64,000 nucleotides of DNA from Variovorax sp. PBL-E5 (GTDB lineage Bacteria; Pseudomonadota; Gammaproteobacteria; Burkholderiales; Burkholderiaceae_C). A program made the position numbers and the translations under genes. The stretch spans positions 5,202,001 to 5,266,000 of the forward strand of contig NZ_LR594671.1 of the NCBI RefSeq assembly GCF_901827185.1. Reading direction: 5' to 3'. The notes beneath the pieces are model-generated. The model had not been told where the DNA came from. It searched no databases and was given only the letters and a program-made list of their open reading frames with translations. Of this stretch, positions 1-9,509 are shown piece after piece. Position 1 is the stretch's first letter. Each line of letters begins with the position of its first letter.

Positions 1-71
1 GCCAACGCCAGTGCGAGGAAGACGGTCCGGGAAAGAAGACGAAAGGAGTAGGAAGGAGATCGCGAGGTCAT
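1..71 (-). CDS. possible 5' end of a gene leaving the window (partial)
   Basis: An ATG at 69-71 on the minus strand opens 23 codons that stay open to the window edge. They read as a short polar start followed by a hydrophobic run (VFLALALA), as in a signal peptide or membrane anchor. A terminator separates it from dsbA, so it would be an independent unit. There is no strong Shine-Dalgarno sequence and the rest of the protein is missing, so the product cannot be named. This is only a suggestion. Confidence 0.3.
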   Translation of the reverse strand, partial: MTSRSPSYSFRLLSRTVFLALAL

Positions 72-130
72 AAAGGCACGAAACTTGCTCGACGATTGTA
101 TGCGGCCGATGAGCGGTCCCGCGCGGTGAT

Positions 131-154
131 GAAAAAGCCCGCCGAGGCGGGCTT
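131..154 (-). terminator. Rho-independent terminator of dsbA
   Basis: A perfect 9-bp inverted repeat (AAGCCCGCC / GGCGGGCTT, 135-143 and 146-154) is followed on the minus strand by a run of five T (132-136). It starts 23 bases beyond the dsbA stop codon and ends the argS-SPOR-dsbA transcript. Confidence 0.85.
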
Positions 155-176
155 CTCGAGAGGGGCGGGGAGGGCT

Positions 177-824
177 TCAGCCCTTTCGGGCTTCGCCGAT
201 CAGGGCTTCCGTGACCTGCAGCATCTTTTCCAGCGAGCCGGCAGTGTCGCCGTCGATGTACCAGCGTCCGGCCACGCCCAGGGCCGGCACGCCGGCAACC
301 TGGTAGTCGCCCGTGAGCTGCGTCGCACGCTTGGCCTTGCCGACGATCGAGAAGGACTTGAACAGATCGGCGAACTTCTTGGCATCGAGGCCCGGCTGCT
401 TTTCGGACCAGGCCAGGATCGCGGCGTCGCCGAACAGGTTCTGGCGCTCCTGGTGGATGGCCTGGAACAGCTTGAGCTGGTAGTCGTCCACCTTGCCCAT
501 CGCCTCCAGCGTGTAGTAGAGGCGCTGCTTGGTTTCGGTGTCGTTGCCGACGAAGGGCACCGGGATGCGCCTGAAGGCGGCTTGCGGCGGCAGGTGCTTG
601 AGCCAGGCTTCGAGCTGGGGCTCGAAGGCCGCGCAATGCGGGCAGTTGTACGAGAAGAACTCGACCACCTCGACCTTGCCCGGGGGCGAGTCGACGGGCG
701 CGGGCTTGCCGAGCACGATGTAGTCGGTGCCGGCCTTGGGCGGCCGGTTCTGCGCCAGCGCAGGTGTGGCCAGCGGCAAAAGACCGAGCGAGGCAGCGGC
801 CAGCGAAAAGTCACGACGTTTCAT
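177..824 (-). CDS. dsbA: thiol:disulfide interchange protein DsbA
   Basis: A 215-residue periplasmic disulfide oxidoreductase that puts disulfide bonds into exported proteins and is itself reoxidised by DsbB. The active site C61-P-H-C64 follows EFFSYN in a thioredoxin fold, and the cis-proline loop (AGVPALGV) is near residue 178. Both are family hallmarks and the length is typical. The N-terminus KRRDFSLAAASLG looks twin-arginine-like and ends in ALAQ, a plausible cleavage site. It is the last gene of argS-SPOR-dsbA, 83 bases after the SPOR gene, and a terminator follows. No DsbB is in the window. Confidence 0.93.
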   Translation of the reverse strand: MKRRDFSLAAASLGLLPLATPALAQNRPPKAGTDYIVLGKPAPVDSPPGKVEVVEFFSYNCPHCAAFEPQLEAWLKHLPPQAAFRRIPVPFVGNDTETKQRLYYTLEAMGKVDDYQLKLFQAIHQERQNLFGDAAILAWSEKQPGLDAKKFADLFKSFSIVGKAKRATQLTGDYQVAGVPALGVAGRWYIDGDTAGSLEKMLQVTEALIGEARKG

Positions 825-907
825 TCAGAAATTCTCCTGTGCGGCTGAAAGAGCCCGCGGCCGGGTCGGGAGTTCCCGGGCCGCATGAAGTAAAGGGAAA
901 GAGGCGA

Positions 908-1609
908 TCAGCGCTGAACACGCACCAGGGCGGCCTCGAGTCCGCCGCCATCGAGCCGCTCCCTGAGCCGGTCCGCGTCGTCCTTCTTGTTGAACGGACC
1001 CACGCGCACGCGGTAGACGGTGCGGCCGGCCTGCTCGCGCTCGGTCACCCGCGCCTCCACGCCCATCAGCGACAGCTTGGCGCGCTGGGCCTCGGCATCG
1101 TCGTTGGTTCGGAAGGCGCCCGCCTGCACGAAGTACAGGAAGGGGTCGCTGGCGCCGGCCGTCGCGGTGTCGCCGCTCGAGCGGGCCTTGGCCAGATCGC
1201 CGAGCGGATCGTTCGACGGCGGCAGCGCATTGGCTTCGGCCGGCACCGGCGCCGTGCGCGAGGCCGCACGCGGCGGCGTCACGGCGGCCGAGGCGGCGCG
1301 GGCGCTCGGCGCGACCACCACCGGCACGGCAGGCGTCGGCGGATTGAGAGGCCCGGCCGAAGCGGGCTGCGGTGCCGAGGCCACCGGCGCGCGCGCGCCT
1401 GCCTTGCCGGCGAGCGGCCCGTTGGGATCCCAGTCCTTGTTCTTGCGGGCCTCGGCCTCGTCCTGCTCGGCGCCGCCGCGCTGGGTCTTGGTCATGAACG
1501 GGATCGGCACCTTGGTCACGTAGACCGCGATGCCGAGCGCCACACCGAGCCCGAGCACCAGGCCGATGATCAGCCCGATGACGATGTTGCCGCTTTGTCT
1601 TTGTTTCAT
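908..1609 (-). CDS. SPOR-domain membrane protein
   Basis: A 233-residue protein with a short cytoplasmic start (MKQRQSGN), one transmembrane helix at about 9-31, a long Ala/Pro-rich linker and a C-terminal SPOR domain at about 155-233 (FVQAGAFR ... VYRVRVGPF). SPOR domains bind denuded septal peptidoglycan, so a role in division or the cell wall is likely (family knowledge, FtsN-like layout). I chose the ATG at 1609 because the frame could start 60 bases earlier only by running into argS. It lies 16 bases after argS and before dsbA, so it is probably cotranscribed with both. Confidence 0.85.
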   Translation of the reverse strand: MKQRQSGNIVIGLIIGLVLGLGVALGIAVYVTKVPIPFMTKTQRGGAEQDEAEARKNKDWDPNGPLAGKAGARAPVASAPQPASAGPLNPPTPAVPVVVAPSARAASAAVTPPRAASRTAPVPAEANALPPSNDPLGDLAKARSSGDTATAGASDPFLYFVQAGAFRTNDDAEAQRAKLSLMGVEARVTEREQAGRTVYRVRVGPFNKKDDADRLRERLDGGGLEAALVRVQR

Positions 1610-1625
1610 GTTGGGGGAATCGAAA

Positions 1626-3299
1626 TCACATCTTGCGCGGTGCGCCGACGCCGAGAATTGCGAGGCCATTGTGCAGCACCTGCGCAGTGGCGGCGACCAG
1701 GGCCAGGCGGGCGAGCTTCACGGCTTCGTCGTCGACCAGGATGCGCTCGGCGTCGTAGTAGCTGTGGTAGCTCGCGGCCAGCTCGCGCAGGTAGAAGGTG
1801 ACGTCGTGCGGCGCGAAGTCCTTGGCCGCGGCCGCGAGCATGTCGGGGTAGCGGGCCAGTTGCAGCATCAACGCCTGCGCGGCCGGGCTCTGCAGCGGCG
1901 CGAGGTCGACGCCGGCAAGCGTCGCCGCATCGCCGCCCCACGCGGCCAGCACCGAACAGATGCGCGCATGGGCGTACTGCACGTAGTACACCGGGTTGTC
2001 GTTGTTCTGCGCCAGCGCGAGGTCGATGTCGAAGGTGTATTCGGTGTCGGGCTTGCGGCTGAGCAGGAAGAAGCGCACGGCGTCGGTGCTGGTCCACTCG
2101 ATCAGGTCGCGCAGCGTGACGTAGCTGCCGGCGCGCTTGCTGATCTTGACCTCCTCGCCGCCGCGCATCACGCGCACCATGGTGTGCAGCACGTACTCGG
2201 GATAACCCGCGGGAATGCCGACACCGGCGGCCTGCAGGCCAGCGCGCACGCGCGCGATGGTGCCGTGGTGGTCGGTGCCCTGGATGTTCACCACCTCGTG
2301 GAAGCCGCGCTCCCACTTGGCGATGTGGTAGGCGACGTCGGGCACGAAGTAGGTGTAGCTGCCGTCGCCCTTGCGCATGACGCGGTCCTTGTCGTCGCCG
2401 TAGTCGGTCGACTTGAGCCACAGCGCGCCGTCCTGCTCGTAGGTCTTGCCGGCATCGATCAGCCGGCGCACTGTCGCCTCGACGCGGCCGCTGGTGTAGA
2501 GGCTGGATTCGAGGTAGTAGTTGTCGAAGCGCACCTGGAAGGCCTTGAGGTCCAGATCCTGCTCGTGGCGCAGGTAGGCGACGGCGAACTGGCGGATCGA
2601 ATCGACGTCGTCGACATCGCCGCTGGCGGTGTATTCGCGGTCGTCCGAGCGCACGGTCTTCTTCGCCTTGAAGTCCAGGGCGATGTCGGCGATGTACTCG
2701 CCGTTGTAGGCCTGCTCGGGCCACTCGGCGTCGCCCGGCTTGAAGCCCTTGGCGCGCAGCTGGGTGCTGGTGGCCAGCGTCTGGATCTGCACGCCGGCAT
2801 CGTTGTAATAGAACTCGCGGTACACCTCGGCGCCCTGCGTCGCCAGCAGGTTGCAGATCGCGTCGCCAAGCGCGGCCTGGCGGCCGTGGCCCACGTGGAG
2901 CGGGCCGGTCGGATTGGCCGACACGAACTCGACCAGCACACGGTCGCTGCGAGCCGGCTGTCGGCCGAAAGCCTCGCCGGCGGCCAGCACCTCGCGCACG
3001 ATCTGCTGCTTGGCCGCCGTCTTGAGACGGATGTTGAGGAAACCCGGGCCGGCGATCTCGACCGCCTCGACCCACTGCCCGAAGGCCGGCGTGGCGCGCA
3101 GCGCGGCGCTGATCTCTTCGGCCAGTTCGCGCGGCTTGCGCTGCAGCGGCTTGGCCAGCTGCATCGCCGCGGTGCTCGCGAAATCGCCATGCGCCGCCAC
3201 CTTGGGCGACTCGAACGCGGCTTTGCTGCCGGCGCCGGGCGAGAAGGAATCGAGCGTGTTCGCGAGCGCCGCGAGCAGCTCCTGTTTGACCAATAGCAT
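1626..3299 (-). CDS. argS: arginyl-tRNA synthetase
   Basis: A 557-residue class I aminoacyl-tRNA synthetase that charges tRNA-Arg with arginine in the cytoplasm. The HIGH signature is H135-V-G-H138 within [14 protein letters not shown], and the KMSKS-like loop is K385-I-S-K-R389. The N-terminal Add-1 domain and C-terminal DALR domain ([20 protein letters not shown] onward) are in the usual order, and the length is typical. It heads the argS-SPOR-dsbA operon and is divergent from the PsiF gene across 130 bases. Confidence 0.96.
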   Translation of the reverse strand: MLLVKQELLAALANTLDSFSPGAGSKAAFESPKVAAHGDFASTAAMQLAKPLQRKPRELAEEISAALRATPAFGQWVEAVEIAGPGFLNIRLKTAAKQQIVREVLAAGEAFGRQPARSDRVLVEFVSANPTGPLHVGHGRQAALGDAICNLLATQGAEVYREFYYNDAGVQIQTLATSTQLRAKGFKPGDAEWPEQAYNGEYIADIALDFKAKKTVRSDDREYTASGDVDDVDSIRQFAVAYLRHEQDLDLKAFQVRFDNYYLESSLYTSGRVEATVRRLIDAGKTYEQDGALWLKSTDYGDDKDRVMRKGDGSYTYFVPDVAYHIAKWERGFHEVVNIQGTDHHGTIARVRAGLQAAGVGIPAGYPEYVLHTMVRVMRGGEEVKISKRAGSYVTLRDLIEWTSTDAVRFFLLSRKPDTEYTFDIDLALAQNNDNPVYYVQYAHARICSVLAAWGGDAATLAGVDLAPLQSPAAQALMLQLARYPDMLAAAAKDFAPHDVTFYLRELAASYHSYYDAERILVDDEAVKLARLALVAATAQVLHNGLAILGVGAPRKM

Positions 3300-3429
3300 C
3301 GACGGATTTTACCGGCGACCCACCGGACCCCGGCCGCGACGGTCATCCGCGGGACGCCGACGGCCGTTAGCATGAGCAGTCCCGGGACCGGGGCTGCCTT
3401 TCCAATCCAACTTCTGTAGGACGTACACG

Positions 3430-3747
3430 ATGAAAAAGCTCCTTTCCGCGATCGCCATGGGCGCCTGTCTTTCCTTCGGTGCGGCCCACGCGGCCGACAA
3501 GGCCCCCACCGCACAGCAAAGCAAGATGGGCACCTGCAACAAGGACGCGGGTGACAAGAAAGGCGACGAGCGCAAGGCCTTCATGAAGGACTGCCTGAGC
3601 GCCAAGCCCGCCGCCGCCGCGCCGGCCAAGATGACGCAGCAGGAAAAGATGAAGAGCTGCAACGCCGACACGAAGGCCAAGACGCTCAAGGGCGACGACC
3701 GCAAGGCCTTCATGAAGACCTGCCTGAGCGCCGGCCCCGCGGCCTGA
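3430..3747 (+). CDS. psiF: PsiF-repeat periplasmic protein
   Basis: A 105-residue exported protein with a clear signal peptide (MKKLLSAIAMGACLSFGAAHA) and two PsiF repeats at about 33-58 and 73-100. Each carries a CN..., a charged stretch, then RKAFMK.CLS. Escherichia coli PsiF is phosphate-starvation inducible, but the function is unknown, so only the family assignment is made. The cysteine pair in each repeat could form disulfides in the periplasm. The start has an AGGA about 10 bases upstream. It is a single-gene unit with its own terminator. Confidence 0.88.
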   Translation: MKKLLSAIAMGACLSFGAAHAADKAPTAQQSKMGTCNKDAGDKKGDERKAFMKDCLSAKPAAAAPAKMTQQEKMKSCNADTKAKTLKGDDRKAFMKTCLSAGPAA

Positions 3748-3767
3748 TCCGCCCGGCACGCCCCCTG

Positions 3768-3802
3768 AAGCCCCGCACGGTTCGATCCGCGGGGCTTTTT
3801 TC
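3768..3802 (+). terminator. Rho-independent terminator of the PsiF gene
   Basis: The inverted repeat AAGCCCCGC (3768-3776) / GCGGGGCTT (3789-3797) with a 12-base loop is followed by a T-run to 3801. It starts 20 bases after the stop codon and may also serve the convergent gene ending at 3818. Confidence 0.88.
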
Positions 3803-3817
3803 TGTCCGCCGATCGCG

Positions 3818-5854
3818 TTACTTCAGCACGCCGAACAGGTTGTTGAAGTCATCGGTCCAGGCGCGCAGGCCCGCGATCGGTGCGATCGCGGAGGTCGCCC
3901 GGCCGATCGCGCCGCGGGCCAGCACCTGCGGATCGCGCGCGACCAGCACCCAGTCGGTGTTGCGCAGCGCGACGCCCGAGGGCTCGTCGTGCACCAGCGC
4001 CGCATGCAGGCCCTTGGCCAGCGCGATGCGCTCGACCACCGGCGCAAGCGCGAGGAAGCGGTTGGTGACGTGGAAGGCGACGATGCCTTCGGGGCGCAGG
4101 TGCCGCAGGTACACATCCATCGCCTCGGACGTGATCAGGTGGATCGGCACCGAATCGCCCGAGAACGCGTCGACCGCCAGCACGTCGAAGGCCTGCGCGG
4201 GCTCGCGCTCCAGCGCCAGCCGCGCATCGCCGAGCACGCGCTCGATGCGCGCCCGGCTGTCGGCCAGAAAGCTGAACTCGCTGTCGGCCAGTTCGAACAC
4301 CTGCGGGTTGATCTCGTAGACGCGGTAGACATCGCCGGCGCGGCCGTAGGTCGCGAGCGTACCGGCGCCGAGGCCGATGAGCCCGACGCGGCGCGGTGCA
4401 GCCGGCGCCGCGGCGATGGCCAGCCCGATGCCCGACCCCGGGCCGTAGTAGGTGGTGGGATCGCGGCGCCGGTCGGGCGCGAGGAACTGTTCGCCGTGCT
4501 TGACCGAGCCGTGGTACATCTGGCGCACGTTGTCCCCGGGCGCTTCGCGCTGCGTGTCGAGGGTGACGAGGGTGCCGTAGAAGTTGCGCTCCATGCGGCG
4601 CGCGCCGGTGGCGTCGTCCTGCACCTGCAGCGCCAGGAACCACGCGCAGCAGCCGGCCAGCGCGAGCGAGGCTGCCATCGCGACACGCCGGCGGCGCCAG
4701 AGCACGGCAGCGGCGAGGGCGCACAGCACGAGGCCGATGCCGAGTTCATAGTAGGCCGGCAGCAGATGCGGCGCGACGAGCCCCACGCTCACGCCGCCGA
4801 TCGCGCCGCCGAGCGAGAGCATCAGGTAGAAGCGCGTGAGATAGGCGCTGGCCGGCCGCATCCCGGCCATCTCGCCGTGCAGGAACATGCACAGCGCGAA
4901 CAGGCCGACCCCATAGATCGGCAGCGCCGTGCGCAGGTCGGCGCCGAGGTCGTCCTGCAGCCCGAACGCGCACAACACGAGCATCACCGCGGCCAGCGGC
5001 AGGAACACCGCACGGCGATACCAGCGATCGCTTTCGAAGGTGAGCACGAAGCTCAGCAGATACACCGAAAGCGGCAGCACCCACAGGAAGGGAATGGCCG
5101 CGACGTTCTGCGTGATGTGGTTGGTGATGGCCAGCAGCAGCCACGAACCCAGCGCGGGCAGTGCCAGCCACATCAGGTAGTCGGCGACACGCGGCTTGGA
5201 CGCTGCCCCATCGGCCAGCGGCGCATCGGAGACGGCCGCTGGCGTGCCGACGGCCCAATGCCGCGACACATGCAAGGTGGTGCCCGCGCAGAGCAGCACG
5301 AACACGCCGTAGGCCATCGACCAGCCCCAGGCCTGCTGCAGCAGCGTGCTGCGCGGCTCGATCAGCACCGGATAGCAGAGCAGCGACACCAGCGAGGCCA
5401 GGTTCGAGAGCGAGAAGTAGCGGTACACCTGCGCGCCCCAGGGCGTGCGCGCGACCCACGACTGCACCAGCGGACCGGTGGTCGAGAGCAGGAAGTACGG
5501 CAGTCCGATGGTGCCCAGCAGCAGGCCGAGAATCCACAGCGTCGGATCGGCGGCGCCGTCCGGCTTCCAGCGCGCGCTGGTCACGATCGGCAGGAATGCG
5601 AGGCTGGCGAGCAACAGGCCGACGTGCAACCGGGCCTGCATGCGCACGCCGAGGCGGCGCGTGATCCAGTCCGAATACGCATAGCCCGCCAGCAGCACGA
5701 CCTGGAAGAACACCATGCAGATCGACCACACCGCGGCCGAGCCGCCGAACCACGGCAGGATCTGCTTGGCGATCAGCGGCTGGACCAGGAACAGCAGGAA
5801 CGCACTGGTGAAGATGGTGCCGGCGAACAGTGCCTTGACGAAGGCCGGCCGCAT
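3818..5854 (-). CDS. fused membrane / spermidine-synthase-like protein
   Basis: A 678-residue protein. The N-terminal part (about 1-420) has a dozen or so hydrophobic helices, starting with FTSAFLLFLVQPLIAKQILP. The C-terminal part is a spermidine-synthase-like Rossmann domain with a glycine-rich loop (GLIGLGAGTLATYG, about 487), an acidic end of the next strand (YRVYEINP) and the motif DVLAVDAFSGDSVP. This matches the family annotated as fused MFS/spermidine synthase. Whether it makes polyamines, or uses decarboxylated SAM at all, is not established. It is the last gene after a LysR regulator and a small membrane protein, 6 bases after the latter. Confidence 0.8.
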   Translation of the reverse strand: MRPAFVKALFAGTIFTSAFLLFLVQPLIAKQILPWFGGSAAVWSICMVFFQVVLLAGYAYSDWITRRLGVRMQARLHVGLLLASLAFLPIVTSARWKPDGAADPTLWILGLLLGTIGLPYFLLSTTGPLVQSWVARTPWGAQVYRYFSLSNLASLVSLLCYPVLIEPRSTLLQQAWGWSMAYGVFVLLCAGTTLHVSRHWAVGTPAAVSDAPLADGAASKPRVADYLMWLALPALGSWLLLAITNHITQNVAAIPFLWVLPLSVYLLSFVLTFESDRWYRRAVFLPLAAVMLVLCAFGLQDDLGADLRTALPIYGVGLFALCMFLHGEMAGMRPASAYLTRFYLMLSLGGAIGGVSVGLVAPHLLPAYYELGIGLVLCALAAAVLWRRRRVAMAASLALAGCCAWFLALQVQDDATGARRMERNFYGTLVTLDTQREAPGDNVRQMYHGSVKHGEQFLAPDRRRDPTTYYGPGSGIGLAIAAAPAAPRRVGLIGLGAGTLATYGRAGDVYRVYEINPQVFELADSEFSFLADSRARIERVLGDARLALEREPAQAFDVLAVDAFSGDSVPIHLITSEAMDVYLRHLRPEGIVAFHVTNRFLALAPVVERIALAKGLHAALVHDEPSGVALRNTDWVLVARDPQVLARGAIGRATSAIAPIAGLRAWTDDFNNLFGVLK

Positions 5855-5860
5855 CGGGCG

Positions 5861-6319
5861 CTAGCTCCGTGCGCCGAAGCCGCGTGCGAGAAACACTGCC
5901 GCCAGCGGAATCACCGCGATGATGTGCGCCTGGACCATCACCAGCCTGCGGGTCTTGCGGATGTCGGCCTCGTCCGGCAGCGTGCCGTTGGCACGCAGCG
6001 TCTTGCGCCAGCGCAGGTAGGTGAGCGTCGGGAAGATCGAGGTCACACCGACGATGATGAAGAGCGTGAGCTTCACGTGCAGCAGCGGATTGGTCCAGTA
6101 CCACGCGGTGCCTTTGATGCCCCACCAGGTGCGCGCGACGCCGGTGACCAGGACCCCGATCGCGGCGATGCCGTAGATCATGTCGACCCGGGCCAGCCGC
6201 TCGACCACGGCCGCATTCATCCACTGCACGCGGCACAGCGCGGCCTCGCTGGCGATGAAGACGACCATGGTGAGGATCGCCAGGATATGCAGGTAGGCAA
6301 GAATGGCTTCGAGTGTCAT
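5861..6319 (-). CDS. DUF2214-family integral membrane protein
   Basis: A 152-residue protein with four hydrophobic helices and the pattern AYLHILAILTMVVFIASE near the start. The conserved MIYGIAAIGVLVTG and the W/Y-rich loop (TWWGIKGTAWYW) recall the DUF2214 family, which has no assigned function. The ATG (6317-6319) overlaps the stop of the LysR gene by four bases (ATGA), so it is translationally coupled. The reading frame is open far upstream inside the LysR gene, but that extension is a shadow. Confidence 0.75.
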   Translation of the reverse strand: MTLEAILAYLHILAILTMVVFIASEAALCRVQWMNAAVVERLARVDMIYGIAAIGVLVTGVARTWWGIKGTAWYWTNPLLHVKLTLFIIVGVTSIFPTLTYLRWRKTLRANGTLPDEADIRKTRRLVMVQAHIIAVIPLAAVFLARGFGARS

Positions 6320-7275
6320 CGCGGTGGTTCCTGAAGAGTAGCCGGCGCTGCGATTGTGCCGCCCCAGAACTCCGGCCGCGCATATTGCGCCTTCAGGAAA
6401 TCCAGCCACAGCCGAACCCGCAGCGGCAGGTGCTTGCGCTGCGGGAACACGGCATAGATGCCGTTCGGCGGCGCCGCGAACTCGTCGAGCAGCGGCACCA
6501 GCAGGCCGGCGTCGATCTCGGCTTCGACCTCCCAGGTGCTGCGCCACGCGATGCCATGGCCAGCCAGGCACCAGTCGTGCAGCACCTGGCCGTCGGAACA
6601 ATCGAGCGGCCCGGTCGGCCTGAGATGGATCACCTCGCGCTCGCCGCCCCCGGTGGGCACGCTGAATGCCCAGCCGCGCGTCTGCGATGCGTCGCTCGAC
6701 AGGCTCAGGCAGGCGAAGCGCGCGAGCTCGCCCGGATGCCGCGGCGCGCCATGCCGGCGCACGAACTCGGGCGTCGCCACGCACAGGCGCCGGTTGTCCG
6801 CGAGCCGCATGCTCACCAGCGACGAATCGGGCAGGTCGCCCACGCGCACCGCGCAATCGAAGCTCTCGCCCGCCATGTCGACCACGCGATCGCTGAGGTT
6901 CAGCGAGATCGTGACCTCGGGATGCAGCAGATGGAAGCGCGGCACCAGCGGCGCGACGTGACGCCGGCCGAAACCCGCCGGCGCCGTCACGCGCAGATGG
7001 CCGCTGGCCTTGACGCCGCCTGCGCTCACGCTGGCCTCGGCGTTCGCGAGCTCGACCAGCATGCGCTGGCAATCCTCGAGGAAGGCGCTGCCCTCGTGCG
7101 TGAGCGTGAGCCGGCGCGTGGTGCGCAGCAGCAGCTTGACGCCGAGCCGCTCTTCCAGCGCATCGAGGCGCCGGCCCATCACCGCAGGCGCGACGCCCTC
7201 GGCCTTGGCCGCGGCCGTGAGGCTGCCGCGCGTGGCGATCGCGACGAAGGATTCGAGTTGCGTCAGCCTGTCCAT
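6316..7275 (-). CDS. LysR-family transcriptional regulator
   Basis: A 319-residue regulator with a winged HTH at residues 1-60 (LESFVAIATRGSLTAAAKAEGV ... LLLRTTRRLTLT, quoted in part) and a periplasmic-binding-like effector domain at about 90-295. The AAAKAEGVAPAVMGRRLDAL helix fits the LysR recognition helix. It is upstream of, and coupled to, the DUF2214 membrane protein and the fused MFS/spermidine-synthase gene, so it may control them. No divergent target gene is present; the neighbour at 7323 runs the same way. The ligand cannot be inferred. Confidence 0.9.
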   Translation of the reverse strand: MDRLTQLESFVAIATRGSLTAAAKAEGVAPAVMGRRLDALEERLGVKLLLRTTRRLTLTHEGSAFLEDCQRMLVELANAEASVSAGGVKASGHLRVTAPAGFGRRHVAPLVPRFHLLHPEVTISLNLSDRVVDMAGESFDCAVRVGDLPDSSLVSMRLADNRRLCVATPEFVRRHGAPRHPGELARFACLSLSSDASQTRGWAFSVPTGGGEREVIHLRPTGPLDCSDGQVLHDWCLAGHGIAWRSTWEVEAEIDAGLLVPLLDEFAAPPNGIYAVFPQRKHLPLRVRLWLDFLKAQYARPEFWGGTIAAPATLQEPPR

Positions 7276-7322
7276 CGCCGTCGATTATCCCGATCGGCCC
7301 GGGCCATGGAGCCGCGGTCCGG

Positions 7323-8303
7323 TCACTCGGGCTGTACGCCCGCCTCGCGCACCGCGGCGCCCCACTTGGCATGCTCGGACTTGATGTACTGCGCGGCCTT
7401 CTCCACGCTGCCGCCGACCGGCGTGCTGCCTTCGGCCAGCAGCTGCGAAATGGTCGCCGGCTTGGCCAGCGCCTTGTCGACGGCGGCATTGAGCTTCTTG
7501 ACGATCTCGGGCGGCGTGCCGGCGGGCGCGACGATGGCTTTCCAGTCGACCGCTTCGAAGCCCTTGTAGGTCTCGGCCACGGTCGGCACGTCGGGCATCA
7601 CGGGCAGGCGCTTGGCCGAGGTGACGGCCAGCGCGCGCAGCTTGCCGGCCTTGACCATGCCGAGCGCGCCCTGCGGCGTGGCGAACATGTAGTCGGTCTG
7701 GCCGCCGAGCAGGTCGGTCAGTGCGGGCGCGGCGCCCTTGTACGGCACGTTGAGCACCTTGAAGCCCGCATGCTTGGCCAGTACCTCGCCGGCCATGTGG
7801 CCCAGCGTGCCGGTGCCGGCCAGCGCCTGCTTGAGCTCGCCGGGCTTGGCCTTGGCGGCGGCGACCACCTCGGCCAGCGTCTTGTAGGGCGAGTCCGCGC
7901 GCACCACCAGCACCACCGGCTGCGAGGCGACGATGGAGACCGCCGTCACGTCCTTCAATGCGTCGTAGGGCATCTTGGGGAACAGGGTCGGGTTGATCGC
8001 GAGGTTGGCGGTCTGGCCCATGCCGATCGTGTAACCGTCGGGCCTGGACTTGGCCACCACGTCGATGCCGATGTTGCCGTTGCCGCCGGCGCGGTTGTCG
8101 ACCACGAAGTTCCACTTCGTGTCCTCGGTGATGCGTTGCGCGATGAGCCGCGTGACGGCATCGGTCGCGCCGCCCGGCGTGTAGGGCACGACGAAGCGCA
8201 CGGGCTTGTCGGGCCAGGCCGTGTCGGCCAGCGCGGATGCGGCCGGCAGCAGGGCCAGCGCAGCGGCGCAGGCGACGAGCGCACGGCGAGTGGGGAATGG
8301 CAT
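7323..8303 (-). CDS. Bug-family (TctC) periplasmic solute-binding protein
   Basis: A 326-residue protein with a signal peptide ending ASALADTAWPD and the Bug/TctC signature PDKPVRFVVPYTPGGATD, then VVDNRAGGNGNIG and VPYKGAAPALTDLLGG. Bug proteins bind carboxylates or related small molecules and deliver them to tripartite tricarboxylate transporters. No TctA or TctB membrane subunit is in the window. It is third in the operon HMG-CoA-lyase-like / CoA transferase / Bug, 3 bases after the CoA transferase, so its ligand is probably the acid metabolised by those enzymes. Confidence 0.92.
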   Translation of the reverse strand: MPFPTRRALVACAAALALLPAASALADTAWPDKPVRFVVPYTPGGATDAVTRLIAQRITEDTKWNFVVDNRAGGNGNIGIDVVAKSRPDGYTIGMGQTANLAINPTLFPKMPYDALKDVTAVSIVASQPVVLVVRADSPYKTLAEVVAAAKAKPGELKQALAGTGTLGHMAGEVLAKHAGFKVLNVPYKGAAPALTDLLGGQTDYMFATPQGALGMVKAGKLRALAVTSAKRLPVMPDVPTVAETYKGFEAVDWKAIVAPAGTPPEIVKKLNAAVDKALAKPATISQLLAEGSTPVGGSVEKAAQYIKSEHAKWGAAVREAGVQPE

Positions 8304-8306
8304 GGT

Positions 8307-9509
8307 TCAGTCTCCTTGGGTGATGTGGCGGGTCTTGAGGGCAGCGATCTGCGCGTCGCTGTAGCCGACTTCGCCGAGCAGTTCGTTCGTGTGCTCGCCG
8401 AGCAGCGGCGGCTGCAGCCGGATGCCGGGACGCCGGCCGTCGAGCGTGAAGGGCGCGAGCGGCACCTTCGACAGGCTGCCGTCGTTCATGCGGACCGGCG
8501 CCAGCCCGCCGGTGGCGTTGAGGTGCGGATCGTCGAACAGCGCCTGCGGCTTGGTGATCGGCGCGAAGGGCAGTTCGTTCTGCTCGAAGGTCGTGCTCAG
8601 TGCGGCCGCGCTGTAGGGCGCCAGGTGCGAGCGCAGGATCGGCATCATCCAGTCGCGCGCCAGCACGCGGTCGTTGTTGGTCTTCAGGCGCGGATCGGCC
8701 AGCATCTCTTCGAGGCCGAAGGCCTTGCAGAAGATGGTCCATTGCTTGTCGCTGACGGCGGCCAGGAAGATCTGCTCACCGTCCTTGACGGTGAAGACGT
8801 CGTACACCGCCCAGGCCGAGATGCGGCTCGGCATCGGGTCGGCGGCCTTGCCCGTCGCCGCGAACTGCATCATGTGCTGCGCGACGAGGAACACGTTGTT
8901 CTCGAACAGCGCCGACTGCACCTCGCAGCCCTGGCCCGTGAGCTCGCGCTGCCGCAGCGCGGCCATCGCGCCGATGGCGCCGAACATGCCGCCCATGATG
9001 TCGTTGACGCTGGTGCCCGCGCGCAGCGGATCGCCGGCGCGGCCGGTCATGTAGGCCAGGCCGCCCATCATCTGCACCACCTCGTCGAGCGCGGTGCGAT
9101 GGTCGTAGGGGCCGGGCAAGAAGCCCTTGTGGCTGACGTAGATCAGTCGCGGGTTGAGCTTCTTCAGGCTTTCGTAGTCGAGGCCGAGCTTCTTCATCGT
9201 GCCGGGCTTGAAGTTCTCGCTCACGATGTCGGCGGTGGCGATCAGGCGCAGCGCGGCCTCGACGCCCTCGGGCTGCTTGAGGTCGAGCGCGATGCTCTTC
9301 TTGTTGCGGTTGAAGGTCGGGAAGAAACCCGAGCCGGAACCCAGCAGCCGCCGGGTGCTGTCGCCTTCGATCGGCTCGACCTTGATGACCTCGGCGCCGA
9401 GATCGGCCAGCAGCAGGCCGCAGGTCGGGCCCATCACCATGTGGGTGAACTCGACGACGCGGACGCCCTGGTAGGGCAAGGGCATGGAGGCGGGGCTCGA
9501 TTCAGACAT
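8307..9509 (-). CDS. class III CoA-transferase (CaiB/BaiF family)
   Basis: A 400-residue type III CoA transferase, which moves CoA between an acyl-CoA and a free carboxylate through an aspartyl-CoA intermediate. The sequence has the family start YQGVRVVEFTHMVMGPTCG, the LIYVSHKGF..GP block and SVNDIMGGMFGAIGAMAAL, whose Asp is the likely nucleophile. Length is normal. The start overlaps the end of the upstream lyase gene by 8 bases. With the lyase and the Bug protein it suggests uptake, CoA activation and cleavage of a branched dicarboxylic or hydroxy acid such as a 3-hydroxy-3-methylglutarate-like compound. The exact substrate is inference. Confidence 0.9.
   Translation of the reverse strand: MSESSPASMPLPYQGVRVVEFTHMVMGPTCGLLLADLGAEVIKVEPIEGDSTRRLLGSGSGFFPTFNRNKKSIALDLKQPEGVEAALRLIATADIVSENFKPGTMKKLGLDYESLKKLNPRLIYVSHKGFLPGPYDHRTALDEVVQMMGGLAYMTGRAGDPLRAGTSVNDIMGGMFGAIGAMAALRQRELTGQGCEVQSALFENNVFLVAQHMMQFAATGKAADPMPSRISAWAVYDVFTVKDGEQIFLAAVSDKQWTIFCKAFGLEEMLADPRLKTNNDRVLARDWMMPILRSHLAPYSAAALSTTFEQNELPFAPITKPQALFDDPHLNATGGLAPVRMNDGSLSKVPLAPFTLDGRRPGIRLQPPLLGEHTNELLGEVGYSDAQIAALKTRHITQGD

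Noticed and set aside
96..848. Long plus-strand frame over dsbA
   Set aside because: It is the antisense shadow of dsbA in high-GC DNA; the encoded residues are repetitive and lack a domain.
3989..6334. A 781-codon plus-strand frame
   Set aside because: Antisense of the fused spermidine-synthase gene and DUF2214 gene; composition rich in Arg/His/Gln without domains.
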